Of a DNA stretch of 64,000 nt, positions 51,211-60,699 are shown piece after piece. Source of the stretch: Anatilimnocola floriformis. GTDB taxonomy: Bacteria > Planctomycetota > Planctomycetia > Pirellulales > Pirellulaceae. The notes below the pieces were generated by a model, which made no database searches, had not been told where the DNA came from, and worked only from the letters and a program-made list of their open reading frames with translations. A program made the translations under genes and the position numbers. The DNA is taken from assembly GCF_024256385.1 (NCBI RefSeq), contig NZ_JAMLFW010000001.1:2542001-2606000 (forward strand), given 5' to 3'. Within the stretch, counting starts at the first letter, position 1; every line of letters starts with the position of its first letter.

Positions 51211-53172
51211 ACATCCTCTCGGAAACACTTCTTCCTACTCTGTTTCGCACTGCGGTAATGGTCGCCGGCATGATGCTGGTGATGCGCGCCGCGCTCTGGT
51301 TGCTGAATATCCGTCATCCCGTATTTCATCGCTGGGCCTGTGTGCTGATTCTGCTGCAAGGCTGGCTGATCGCGCCGCTGGTGATTGCAATTCCTTGGTA
51401 CGATCCGCCGATCGTTACGAAGACAACCCAACTAACAGCAGGTTCGCCGGATTTCTCGCTGCCAGGAAAATCGTCGATCGCGCTGCCGGCTGCAACCGAT
51501 CATTCGCCGCAATCGGGTGTTGGCTGCCGCCGCACGCTGGTTCACGTTTTCTCGATTGAAAATCGTGGCGGTCGCTACTGTTGGTTGTTTGTGGTTTATG
51601 GGAATGCTCGCCAGCTTCGTCGTCTTCGCCGCCAATTACCTGCGTTACTGGCGCATCGCTCGCTCCCAGCCCCCGCTCACTGACGACGAGCGAGCAACAT
51701 GGCAATCGCTGCTTCGGCAAACATCCGGACCGCAGTCACTGCCGCTCAAGCTGACCACTGTGCTCGGCCCGATGCTCTGCTTGTTGCCCCGCGGTTATGA
51801 ACTATGGATTCCACGACGATTTTGGTCGGCGTGTTCGCTCGCCGAGCAAGAAGCCATCGTTCGCCATGAGTTGTCGCACTATCGTCGTGGCGATGTTTGG
51901 AAGAACTGGCTGATGTATCTGCTCGCTTTGCCGCAGTGGTTCAATCCAGCGGCCTGGTGGGCGGTCTCGCACTTTCAGCAAGCGGGCGAATGGCTCTGCG
52001 ATCTCGATGCCGCGGCCGCTTCGCCGCAGCGGCGGACTGAGTATTTGCAGGCCTTGCTCCGGCTCGTCGAGCTTCAACCTCCTTCTTGGACACATTCAGC
52101 GGTTGGGCAATGCGCGCACGCTCATCCGCTGCTGGTGCGTGTACGTCGTTTAGTTTCTCCTCAACTTCGGGATTCGTTTATGAACAAGCTCGTGTTTGCC
52201 GCGGTCATCGCGGGTGCGGCTGTGTTGCCGCTGGTGCGGATCGAATTGGTCGCGCGTGCCGCCGATCCGCCGGCTGCGCTCCTTGCCGTGAAAGATCGCA
52301 TTGCCGTGCTCGACGGCCGGCTCGGTGAAATCAAAGACAGCCTCGCCGATTTGAAGAAGCGGGGCGAAGAACTCAAGAGCTCGATTGAGACGAAAGTTGC
52401 CGACCTGAATAAACTGGCGGAAGATCCAACGCAGCTCAGCGATGACCTAAAAGAAAAAGCCAAGATCTTCCTCGGCAACGATGAAAAAGCGCAGCTCGAA
52501 ATCGTTAAGGACCTCGGCAAGTTGGCCAGCCAGGACGAGCAGCTCCTCGCACTCGGCCGTATCGCAAAGGACTCCCCGCACGAAGCAGTCCGCCGACTTG
52601 CGTTGCAGCAAGTCCTTGCCAAGGGCGAAGCCGGTTATCCAGCCATAGCGTTGAGTTTCGAATCGCTGAATAACAAAGATCGCGGCTTCCTCGCACTGGA
52701 ACTCAACAAGCTTGCGAATAACGACAAGCTAATCCTCTTTCTCGCCATGGCAAAGAACGCCGACGATGAGTTGCTGGGAACGCTAATCGGCCTCGATCTG
52801 ACGTTCCAGCAGCGGATGATGCTCCTGGCAACACTCGCCGATTCCCACAAGGATGACGAGAAGTTCGCTGAGCGGGTTCTCGATCTTGGCGACAAGACCG
52901 CCGGCGACGATGGCTTGTTGATTCTGTATGCTGCCGCCAAATCGGCTTCGGGCAAAAACGCGGCCACGGCGGTGAAGCATGCGACCAAGCGCAAAGCCGA
53001 CGCCTGGCCGGTGATCGCGGTGGCTTACAAGAAGGAAGACAAGGATTGTCGCGCTGCGGTTGTTCGCGCGGCAAAAGAACTCGGCGGCGAAGGGGCCGAC
53101 TTCTTGATCAAGCATGCGTTCGAGGATTCCAACGCGGAACTGCGGGCGGCGGCGGAAGAAGCGGTGAAGTAA
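51207..53172 (+). pseudogene. BlaR1-like M56 peptidase, frameshifted
   Basis: Translation from the ATG 51207 gives two membrane helices (TLFRTAVMVAGMMLVMRAAL; CVLILLQGWLIAPLVIAIPW) and a short linker, then the frame goes out of register near 51430-51520 and ends at 51683. The next frame, from about 51517 to 53172, carries a third helix, the M56 metallopeptidase site AIVRHELSHYRRGDVWKNW and another membrane helix. The normal BlaR1 sensor is replaced by a coiled coil (about 52270-52430) and HEAT-like helical repeats to the C-terminus. One base must be lost or gained in this sequence, or the ribosome shifts. If assembly error is excluded, the sensor is split. It should control the BlaI-like repressor. 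Confidence 0.8.
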
Positions 53173-53230
53173 GCTACGGCTGACTTCGCTTCCCAAGCCC
53201 TGGCTTACGCCGTGGGCTATGACAGGAACG

Positions 53231-53266
53231 CCCTGGAAGCTGAAGCTTCCGGGGCGTTTTCGTTTT
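53231..53266 (+). terminator. Rho-independent terminator after the M56 gene
   Basis: CCCTGGAAGC (53231-53240) pairs with GCTTCCGGGG (53245-53254), one G-T wobble, around a TGAA loop, followed by CGTTTTCGTTTT. It lies 58 bases after the stop of the M56 gene and should end the blaI-M56 transcript. Confidence 0.75.
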
Positions 53267-53291
53267 GCCGATCAGTGCTAAAATCCGGGCA

Positions 53292-53681
53292 ATGATTACG
53301 CAGCACACCACCGAAATCCGCGTTCGCTATCAAGAAACCGACGGCCAGGGACGCGTCCATCACGCCAATTATCTCAAGTGGTTCGAGCTTGGCCGCGTCG
53401 AACTCCTCCGCGCGATGGGGCACAGCTACAAAGAGCTCGAAGCGTCCGGCGTGTTGCTCGTCGTCGCCGAAGTTCACATCGAATATTTCCTCGGCGCCGA
53501 ATTCGATGATTTGCTGCAGCTCACCACCTTCACCGAGCGCGCCAAGGGTGCGCGGATCCAGCATCGCTACGAAATCCGCCGCGGCGAAGCACTCATTGCA
53601 AAGGGACGCACGACGGTTGCCTGCGTGGATCGCAGCGGCAAAGTATCGCGCTTGCCAGCGTGGCTGATCATCAAAGAGTGA
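53292..53681 (+). CDS. Acyl-CoA thioesterase (4HBT, YbgC-like)
   Basis: A 129-residue hot-dog fold enzyme. The catalytic Asp stands in RYQETDGQGRVHHANYLKWF (a YbgC-type motif with VxHANY) and is followed by GRVELLRAMGHSYKELEASG and IEYFLGAEFDDLLQLTTF. It should hydrolyse short or medium acyl-CoA thioesters. The start is the ATG 53292; the nine codons upstream lie in the terminator. It converges on the MnmE-like gene 29 bases away. The length fits the family. Confidence 0.92.
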   Translation: MITQHTTEIRVRYQETDGQGRVHHANYLKWFELGRVELLRAMGHSYKELEASGVLLVVAEVHIEYFLGAEFDDLLQLTTFTERAKGARIQHRYEIRRGEALIAKGRTTVACVDRSGKVSRLPAWLIIKE

Positions 53682-53710
53682 TTTTGTCCGAGCCCCGTTC
53701 TTCGCTTCGA

Positions 53711-54826
53711 TCAGCGAATTTCGTTCAGGCTGAATAAGACCAATTGCGGCGATCCCGCGTCGAGAGCATCCCGCGCGTTCGTCAGCGCAGCTGCATGTTC
53801 TGGCAGGAAGGGAACTGCCTCGTCGGGTTGGGGCGGAGCACCAATCAAGCGGTGTACGATCGCGGCGGCAAGTTCCGCCAAGCCGACTCCTGAGACTGCG
53901 GAAACCGCGATTGCATTTCCAATTGGAGTTTGCGTGGGCAGATCGCTCTTCGTGCTAACCACGATCAGCGGCCGATCACCACGAAGTTCGCGAATGGTCT
54001 GCAACTGTACGGCAGCTTCAGAAAAAGAGTCAGTCGACGGGATCAGGAAGAGAACCAAATCAGCCGCCCTGAGTTCACGCTCGGCGAGTTCCACGCCGGC
54101 GACTTCGATCGCGTCGGTTGTTGTTCGCAAGCCTGCCGTGTCGCGCAGTTCTACCGGCCAGCCGTCGAATGCGGTGCGGGCCGTGACGACATCGCGTGTG
54201 GTACCCGGTTCAGGACTCGTGATGGATCGCTGAAAGCCGAGCAGAGCGTTCAGCAAATTGCTTTTGCCGGCGTTCGGTCGGCCGGCAAGGACAACCTGCC
54301 AGGGTTGGGTCAGATGTTGGCCGAGTGGCACTCGCGAGAGTAAGGCTTCGACGCGGGCACGAGCGTCTGTGTGCTCTGATCGCTGAATCAGGTCGATGAT
54401 GGTTTGAATTTCTTTGCCCCAGGCTCCCTGGAGTTGATCGAGCAGGATCAGGGCTGTTTTTTCGCTAAGTGCGCCGGCCAGCGCGTTTCGCGCATCCGCA
54501 TTCGGCTCGGCAAGAGTTCCTTGTTCCCGCTGCGCGCCTTGTTCTTCCAAAGCTTTCAGCACGGCCTCGCACGCCGCGGTGCCACCGTGACAGTGAATGC
54601 GGGCTTCGCATTCGCTCGAAAAACAAACAACCAGTTCCTCGCCTGCGCCCTGAGCGCTACGGAATTCGCGCAGCCACGGCCGCATCACTGCAGAGTCGGC
54701 CAATTCGATCGGCTTAGTCAGACAAGCGTTGGTGATTTGCCAGGCTTGTGGTCCGCGAACTCTGATTGTTGCGAGCGCGCCGCGGCCGGGAGGGGTGAGA
54801 AGAGTGGCGGTGGTTTCAGATTCCAT
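53711..54826 (-). CDS. MnmE-like GTPase lacking the C-terminal motif
   Basis: A 371-residue protein. The N-terminal tetrahydrofolate-binding-like domain (about 1-110: TATLLTPPGRGALATIRVRG, ARIHCHGGTAACEAVL) and the GTPase domain (about 175-320) are of MnmE type: G1 GRPNAGKSNLLNALLG, G2 SPEPGTTRDVV, G3 LRDTAGLR and G4 STKSD. MnmE modifies U34 of tRNAs with MnmG and needs a C-terminal CxGK motif for catalysis. Here the protein ends at LFSLNEIR with no such motif and is about 80 residues shorter than normal. It is therefore a paralogue of unknown role, or a regulator. It is divergent from the photolyase gene. Confidence 0.82.
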   Translation of the reverse strand: MESETTATLLTPPGRGALATIRVRGPQAWQITNACLTKPIELADSAVMRPWLREFRSAQGAGEELVVCFSSECEARIHCHGGTAACEAVLKALEEQGAQREQGTLAEPNADARNALAGALSEKTALILLDQLQGAWGKEIQTIIDLIQRSEHTDARARVEALLSRVPLGQHLTQPWQVVLAGRPNAGKSNLLNALLGFQRSITSPEPGTTRDVVTARTAFDGWPVELRDTAGLRTTTDAIEVAGVELAERELRAADLVLFLIPSTDSFSEAAVQLQTIRELRGDRPLIVVSTKSDLPTQTPIGNAIAVSAVSGVGLAELAAAIVHRLIGAPPQPDEAVPFLPEHAAALTNARDALDAGSPQLVLFSLNEIR

Positions 54827-54863
54827 CGTGATGAACCGGTGAGGTGCGAGTACCGGTATACTT

Positions 54864-54930
54864 TAGCTGAATTCGCCAGAATTCAGGACGCAGTTGGGCG
54901 TCACCATCTGAATTCTGGTGAATTCAGCTA
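54864..54930. repeat. 23-bp inverted repeat between divergent genes
   Basis: TAGCTGAATTCGCCAGAATT... at 54864-54886 and 54908-54930 are reverse complements with one mismatch over 23 bases, 21 bases apart. It lies upstream of both the MnmE-like and the photolyase gene, so it is not a terminator. GAATTC occurs twice in each arm. I recall this kind of sequence from other planctomycete genomes; it may be a MITE/REP element or an operator. Confidence 0.85.
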
Positions 54931-54947
54931 CTTTTAATCGACCTCTC

Positions 54948-56420
54948 ATGCATCACGTTCCCGCCATTCGTATTCGCTCCGTCAACGATCAGCCGATTCA
55001 CGGCGACGGCGACTTTGTGCTGTATTGGATGACTGCGTTCCGCCGCGTGCGGTTCAATTTCAGTTTGCAGCGAGCCATCGAGCACTGTCGTACTCTCGGC
55101 AAACCGCTGGTCATTCTCGAAGCGGTTCGCACGCGATATCCCTGGGCTAGCGATCGCCTGCATCACTTCATCATTCAAGGGATGGCCGACAACGACGCCG
55201 CGGTCGAGAAGACGAAAAATCCGGGCGTCATTTACTATCCCTACGTCGAGCCTGATCACGGCAAAGGAAGCGGCCTGCTCGCGGCACTCGCAAAGCGGGC
55301 CTGCCTAGTGGTGACCGATGACTTTCCGTGTTTCTTTCTGCCGCAACTCGTGAAACTGGCGGGAAGACAATTGCCGTTGCTCGTAGAAGCTGTCGATTCG
55401 AACGGACTCGTGCCGTTGCGCGGGACCGATCATGTCTTCACGATGGCGTTTCACTTCCGTCGCTGGTTGCAGAAGAACCTATCGCCTTGGCTCGAGAAAA
55501 GTGAGTTCCCGGTTGCTGATCCACTCCGGAACGAACTGCCGCAGATTGAACCCTTGCCGAAGTCGATTACTAATCGCTGGAAGCCGGCTGACCTCACCGC
55601 CCTCCTGAGTGAAAGCGGCCTCGCCAAGTTGCCCATCGATCACGAGGTGAAACCCACCAAAACCAACGGCGGCACGGTTGCTGCAGAAAAGGTGCTCAAG
55701 GAGTTTTTGAAGCACCGCTTGTCGCGCTACAAGGAGGAACGAAATCAGCCCGAGCAGGAAGTGGCCAGCGGCGTTTCGCCCTATCTGCATTTCGGCCATC
55801 TGTCGGTGCATGAAATCTTCCACGCTGCCGCGAAACTGGAAGATTGGTCGCTCGATTGTCTCGCCAAAAAAGCGACTGGCAAAAATGAAGGCTGGTGGGG
55901 AACGTCGCCGCAGCTTGAATCTTATCTCGACGAGTTGATCACGTGGCGGGAGATTGGATTTAACTTCTGCACGCATCGGCAGGACTATGACAAGTACGAT
56001 TCGCTACCGGATTGGTGCCAGAAGACGCTGGAAAAACACGCTCGCGACAAGCGGCCGAATCTCTATGAGCTGCCGGAGTTCGAAGCAGCGAAGACTTACG
56101 ATCCACTCTGGAATGCGGCTCAACGGCAGTTGGTGCGTGAAGGGCGCATTCACAATTACCTGCGGATGCTGTGGGGTAAAAAAGTGCTGGAGTGGTCGGC
56201 GTCGCCGCAGGAAGCGTTGCAGACGCTGATTCATCTCAACAACAAATACGCCCTCGATGGCCGCAACCCAAATTCGTACAGCGGCATCTTTTGGTGCCTC
56301 GGCCGTTACGATCGACCGTGGGCACCCGAACGGCCGATCTTCGGCATGATTCGCTGGATGAGCAGCGACAACACCGCCCGCAAGGTGCGCGTGAAAAACT
56401 ACCTGCGGCAGTACGCGTAG
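54948..56420 (+). CDS. Class II DNA photolyase
   Basis: A 490-residue flavoenzyme that splits UV-induced cyclobutane pyrimidine dimers with light. The N-terminal Rossmann-like domain (about 15-200: DGDFVLYWMTAFRRVRFNFS) binds an antenna. The FAD-binding domain (about 215-490) has the class II text SGVSPYLHFGHLSVHEIFHA, WWGTSPQLESYLDELITWRE, RIHNYLRMLWGKKVLEWS and NNKYALDGRNPNSYSG. I start it at the ATG 54948. It lies downstream of the GAATTC inverted repeat. The gene end is 27 bases from the convergent SNF2 gene. Confidence 0.93.
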   Translation: MHHVPAIRIRSVNDQPIHGDGDFVLYWMTAFRRVRFNFSLQRAIEHCRTLGKPLVILEAVRTRYPWASDRLHHFIIQGMADNDAAVEKTKNPGVIYYPYVEPDHGKGSGLLAALAKRACLVVTDDFPCFFLPQLVKLAGRQLPLLVEAVDSNGLVPLRGTDHVFTMAFHFRRWLQKNLSPWLEKSEFPVADPLRNELPQIEPLPKSITNRWKPADLTALLSESGLAKLPIDHEVKPTKTNGGTVAAEKVLKEFLKHRLSRYKEERNQPEQEVASGVSPYLHFGHLSVHEIFHAAAKLEDWSLDCLAKKATGKNEGWWGTSPQLESYLDELITWREIGFNFCTHRQDYDKYDSLPDWCQKTLEKHARDKRPNLYELPEFEAAKTYDPLWNAAQRQLVREGRIHNYLRMLWGKKVLEWSASPQEALQTLIHLNNKYALDGRNPNSYSGIFWCLGRYDRPWAPERPIFGMIRWMSSDNTARKVRVKNYLRQYA

Positions 56421-56447
56421 TCTTTGCCTTCCAGCCCAATACCACAA

Positions 56448-59400
56448 CTACCGTTTGGCCGTCTTGCGTTTAGCGGTCTTGGTATTCTTCGGCGGTTCAG
56501 CGGCTTCACTAGTTATCGCCGCTTTTCCCTCGGTGCGGATCAGATCGACGAGTTCGCGCGTACTGAGCTTGCCTGCCTGGTCGGTTCCTTCGAGGATGTC
56601 CGCCACAAGATTCCGCTTGCCGGCGTGCATCGCCAGGATCTGCTCTTCGATGGTGTCCTTCGTTACCAGGCGATACACGGTCACCGGGCGCGTTTGGCCA
56701 ATGCGATGCGCTCGGTCGGTCGCCTGATCTTCAACGGCAGGGTTCCACCAAGGATCCATGTGAATCACGTAATCCGCCGCGGTCAGATTCAAGCCCGTGC
56801 CGCCGGCCTTCAGCGAGATGAGGAACATTTCTCCTTCGCCGCGCTGGAAAGCATCGACTCGCTTCTCGCGTTCCTTGGCGGGCGTTTGCCCGTCGAGATA
56901 CTGATAGGTAATGCCCGCTGCATCGAGCGCGGCGCGGATCAGTTCGAGGTGTTGCACGAACTGACTGAAGACCAGCGCGCGGTGGTTTCCTTCACGCAGC
57001 TCTTCGACGATTTCCATGAAGAGCTCGAGCTTCGCGGAATCACCGGGCCAAGCGGCATCGACGAGCTTGGGATGACACGCGAGCTGCCGCAAGCGGGTGA
57101 GCGCGGCCAGCACTTCGAACCGCCGATCGGCAACTCCATCTTTTTCCGACTCACCCGCGCCAGCCAAGTTGGCAATCGCATCGAGCCGGGCAGCGTGATA
57201 GCGCTGCGTCTCTTCCTTGGTCATTTCCGCGGTGCGGATGATTTCGGTGCGGGCGGGAAGTTCTTCAAGGACTTCGCTTTTGGTCCGGCGCAGAATGAAA
57301 GGCCGCATCAACCGCGACAGTGCTCGCCGTCGCACGGGATCCTTTTGCTTCTCAATAGAATCGGCAAACTTCGTACGAAAACGCTCCCAGCTGCCGAGCA
57401 GCCCGGGACAAACTGCGCGGAAGATGCTCCATAGTTCGCCGAGATGATTCTCGACCGGCGTGCCGGTGAGGGCGAGTCGCCAATTGGCTTCGATCTGCCG
57501 GACGGCCTGCGCGGTCTTGGTGACGGCGTTCTTCACCCGCTGGGCTTCGTCGAGCACGAGCGTGTTCCACTTCACCTTGGCGAGCCGTTCGACATCGCGC
57601 TGCAGCAAACCGTAGCTCACCACCAGCACGTCGCCAGCTGCCAGGTTTTGCAGAATTTCGTCGCGATCGGTTTCACGATAGAGAACGGCCCGCAACGTCG
57701 GCGCAAAGCGCTGCGTTTCGCGTATCCAATTGAAACCCACGCTCGTCGGCGCGATCACTAGTGCCGGGCCCTCTTCAGCCCGCGTGATGAGCAGCGCCAA
57801 AGTCTGCACCGTTTTGCCCAGACCCATGTCATCGGCGAGGCAGCCACCCATGCCCCAAGCCGCCAGTCGCGACAGCCATTGAAAGCCTTCGAGTTGATAG
57901 TCGCGCAGTTCGGCCGCGAGTGTCACGGGCAACTCAGGCCGAAGTTCTTCGGCGGTGCGCAGTTTCGTGAGCGACTCTTCCCAGGCGAGGCATGTTTTCA
58001 GTTCAACGCTGGGATCGCACATCTTCTGCAGCACCGGCGCTGCGGTGATGTCGAACTCCAGCTTACCCGACTTGGTTTCGTGAGCCACTTCGTCCAGAGC
58101 TTCGAGCGATTGCCGCAGCGTTTGCGCAAAGCGCACGAACTGATTCGGACTCACTTCGACGTAGCGACTGCCCTTGCGCATCGCGTGCAGAATCTTCGCC
58201 AGCTCGACTTCTTCGCCTTCGATCTGCACGGTGCCGTTCAAGCCGAACCAATCGTGTTGCGATTCGATTTGCACTCGCAGCGCGCTGGCCTGCAGCGTGG
58301 CGCTCACTTTCCGCTCGGCGCCGGCGGGCCATTGCACCACCAGATCTTCGCGCGGCCGATCGGCGAGCAGCGCGAGCAGATCTAGCGCGTCATCATGTGA
58401 GGGGAGTTGCCATTGCCACGGCCTCGGTGAAACGTGCATGCCAAGCCGCAAACTTTCGACGCATTCTGCCGCTCGCCGGCGTTCTTCCGGCAGCTTTCGT
58501 TCGAAGCAAAACTGCTTACCTTCTTTGAGTTGCGTTAGCGCAGCGGGCCCTTCGCCGGGGAAGTACGCCTGCCGTTCGGCCACGGGAATCACGACCATCT
58601 CGGCCAGCACTCCACCTTGGTGCGGTGTGAGGCGCAGGACCAGTCGATCATCGGCGGCTTCGGTTCCACCGACGTAACCCGCCGGCAAGGTGACGGGCAT
58701 GCGGTTCTGCAGCAGCGTCAGCCGCGCAAGCAACTGCGATTGGCCTTCTGCCGGAATCGCCTGCGGAACCATGGCTAGCCGTGCCGCCAACGTCACCGCT
58801 TTCGTATCGCCGGCGCCGAGCACAATGCGATTGGCGTCGCGGTCGATCCACATGGGCTTTTCAAAGTTCTGGCCTTCCTTGCCCCAAACTGCATCGCCGG
58901 CGGGTGTCGCGCCGTTGATCGATGGAATGATCTTCCAGCCCCCCTCGACTTCTTGCACGGCCAAGCCGAAGTCGCCGCGGACAATTTCCACGACTTGCTG
59001 CGGCGCATCCGACCACGTAAGCAGCGGATGGCCCATCAGCGCTTCGAGCAAGTCGTAAGGCTTGATGGTCGGGCCGCTGTAATAACTGTAGGCCGATCGC
59101 CGCGAGGTATAGAGCTGTGAATAAAAATTTGCCACCTGCCGATCAGCGGCTTGCGACCACGCTTCTTCCATCTGGGCAAAATCTTCGAGCCGGATCCGCC
59201 GTCCTTTGGTCCAGTTGCCACCCTTGCCGACGCGCTGCTCATAGGGATCGATCGACAGTTGCGGGCCGTAGTTGAGCGACTTGCTGAATTCCACCCGCCA
59301 GGCGATTCGCGTATCGGGCTCGCTGGCGGTCTCCACCGTCTGCTGCACCGCGAGATAATCATCAACCAGCAACAGAGCGTTCTTCCAAGCTTCTTTGGGA

Positions 59401-59843
59401 TTGGGAACAGCCCCCAGTCCATAAAGCTTCTTTCGCAGCGGACTATTGACCTCTTTCAAAGTGCGCGAGAGTTCGCGAATGGCGGCCAGCGAGTGTACGC
59501 AGGCCTGGTGGCGACGATGCTGTTGGCAGGTTCCACCCAGGCGATCGATGCGGGCCGGCACCAGATCGTCGTCGATGTTTTCGCTCGTGAAATAGATCGC
59601 AATCCGGCAGGTGTGGCCACCAGCGCTGCAGCTGAGCAGGCCCCAATTTTCATTGAAATGAAAGGGAGTTAGCAGAACACCCGCGGTCGGGCCAAACACG
59701 CCGGACTCGGCATGCTCAATTTCCAAGTCGCGCAGATCCTCCAGCATTTCGGCCAGCAACATTTCGCGGCTGACTATGCTCTCCGGACTCGGCGAACTCG
59801 AATTGCTAGGCCGGAATCCATCTCTGTACGAACCCATGCGCAC
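56448..59843 (-). CDS. SNF2-family DEAD/DEAH helicase
   Basis: A 1131-residue ATP-dependent DNA translocase. Residues about 105-118 (CQQHRRHQACVHSLA) are the end of a SWIM-type zinc finger. The centre is an unrecognised long linker. The motor has ELRDYQLEGFQWLSRLAAWG, motif I DDMGLGKTVQTLAL, DEAQ in LVLDEAQRVKN, motif III LTGTPVENHLGELWSIFRAV, and in the C-lobe HRALVFSQFVQHLELI, LKAGGTGLNLTAADYVIHMD, DRAHRIGQ. A basic Lys-rich tail ends the protein. Such bacterial Swi2/Snf2 proteins act in transcription or DNA transactions, but the target is unknown. A GGAG lies just before the second in-frame ATG (59837), which may be the real start. Confidence 0.92.
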   Translation of the reverse strand: MRMGSYRDGFRPSNSSSPSPESIVSREMLLAEMLEDLRDLEIEHAESGVFGPTAGVLLTPFHFNENWGLLSCSAGGHTCRIAIYFTSENIDDDLVPARIDRLGGTCQQHRRHQACVHSLAAIRELSRTLKEVNSPLRKKLYGLGAVPNPKEAWKNALLLVDDYLAVQQTVETASEPDTRIAWRVEFSKSLNYGPQLSIDPYEQRVGKGGNWTKGRRIRLEDFAQMEEAWSQAADRQVANFYSQLYTSRRSAYSYYSGPTIKPYDLLEALMGHPLLTWSDAPQQVVEIVRGDFGLAVQEVEGGWKIIPSINGATPAGDAVWGKEGQNFEKPMWIDRDANRIVLGAGDTKAVTLAARLAMVPQAIPAEGQSQLLARLTLLQNRMPVTLPAGYVGGTEAADDRLVLRLTPHQGGVLAEMVVIPVAERQAYFPGEGPAALTQLKEGKQFCFERKLPEERRRAAECVESLRLGMHVSPRPWQWQLPSHDDALDLLALLADRPREDLVVQWPAGAERKVSATLQASALRVQIESQHDWFGLNGTVQIEGEEVELAKILHAMRKGSRYVEVSPNQFVRFAQTLRQSLEALDEVAHETKSGKLEFDITAAPVLQKMCDPSVELKTCLAWEESLTKLRTAEELRPELPVTLAAELRDYQLEGFQWLSRLAAWGMGGCLADDMGLGKTVQTLALLITRAEEGPALVIAPTSVGFNWIRETQRFAPTLRAVLYRETDRDEILQNLAAGDVLVVSYGLLQRDVERLAKVKWNTLVLDEAQRVKNAVTKTAQAVRQIEANWRLALTGTPVENHLGELWSIFRAVCPGLLGSWERFRTKFADSIEKQKDPVRRRALSRLMRPFILRRTKSEVLEELPARTEIIRTAEMTKEETQRYHAARLDAIANLAGAGESEKDGVADRRFEVLAALTRLRQLACHPKLVDAAWPGDSAKLELFMEIVEELREGNHRALVFSQFVQHLELIRAALDAAGITYQYLDGQTPAKEREKRVDAFQRGEGEMFLISLKAGGTGLNLTAADYVIHMDPWWNPAVEDQATDRAHRIGQTRPVTVYRLVTKDTIEEQILAMHAGKRNLVADILEGTDQAGKLSTRELVDLIRTEGKAAITSEAAEPPKNTKTAKRKTAKR

Positions 59844-59973
59844 TCCTCAGCAGGCAGACGCCTCCGCGCGTCCGCAATCGACATTTCGGGGACCTCAGTT
59901 TATCCCCAATACGCCTGCTGGCCCATGCTGCATCGACAGCTTTTCAACCGCTGTGGGCAGTGTGAAACCGCCG

Positions 59974-60699
59974 TTACAGAATGCGCATATCGGGCAGCTT
60001 GCCCTCGACGCCGTAATACAGATAGGGGCGGTTGCGCGGCGGCGAGATCTTCAGGCTCGGGCTTTTGTAATTGAAGATCGCTTCGCGAAAACTGAAATCC
60101 CCTTCGACGCCCCAGATGAAGAGCTTGTCGCCGTCGCGCGAGATCTCGAGCTTCGTCGTGGATACCGTGGCGATGATCTTGTAATCAAGGCGCGATTCGA
60201 GTTCAAACGCTGCCCGCTTGCCGTCGAGGAAATCTTGCATGGCATCTGCCGGAGCAGCGACTCGCACGGCATTGAACTCTCCCTGCAGTTCAATGTCGTA
60301 GCCTTCGAGCTTTCCCGTCGCGTCTTTCCGCTCGTGAAAACGGAGCCCCGATAAAACAACAGGCAGTCCGGGATTCTCGTTCGACTCGGGCATCAGCTTC
60401 GATTTGCCGCGAAACGACTCCAGCCGACCGATCGGGCCGGTGGCGTCCTTGTCCTCGTTCGTCTTGCCGCCAGGAAACATCACGATCAGCGGCGGCAATT
60501 TCTCGCCCGGTTTGAGCGTGGCGTTCTTGATGTTGTCGGGATCGACAATCTTGTACGACAACGGAAACGTCTGCGCCCCGGCTACCGCGGCCTTCCTGGC
60601 AACCTGCTGCCCCTCAACTTCGCCGCAGCCCATGGCCCCGAATGTGAACAGGGCCAGCGCGAGACAAACTTTGCGGATTGGGAAATTCTGAGCAGCCAT
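59974..60699 (-). CDS. Lipoprotein of unknown function
   Basis: A 241-residue protein with a lipoprotein signal: basic start, hydrophobic VCLALALFTFGAMGCG, and a lipobox ending at Cys25. The mature part is beta-rich with YKIVDPDNIKNATLKPGEKL, PLIVMFPGGKTNEDKDATGP, DIELQGEFNAVRVAAP and a final YLYYGVEGKLPDMRIL. I recognise no family. It should be anchored in a membrane, facing outside the cytoplasm. It is monocistronic and lies upstream of the SNF2 gene in the same direction, 130 bases apart. Confidence 0.7.
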   Translation of the reverse strand: MAAQNFPIRKVCLALALFTFGAMGCGEVEGQQVARKAAVAGAQTFPLSYKIVDPDNIKNATLKPGEKLPPLIVMFPGGKTNEDKDATGPIGRLESFRGKSKLMPESNENPGLPVVLSGLRFHERKDATGKLEGYDIELQGEFNAVRVAAPADAMQDFLDGKRAAFELESRLDYKIIATVSTTKLEISRDGDKLFIWGVEGDFSFREAIFNYKSPSLKISPPRNRPYLYYGVEGKLPDMRIL

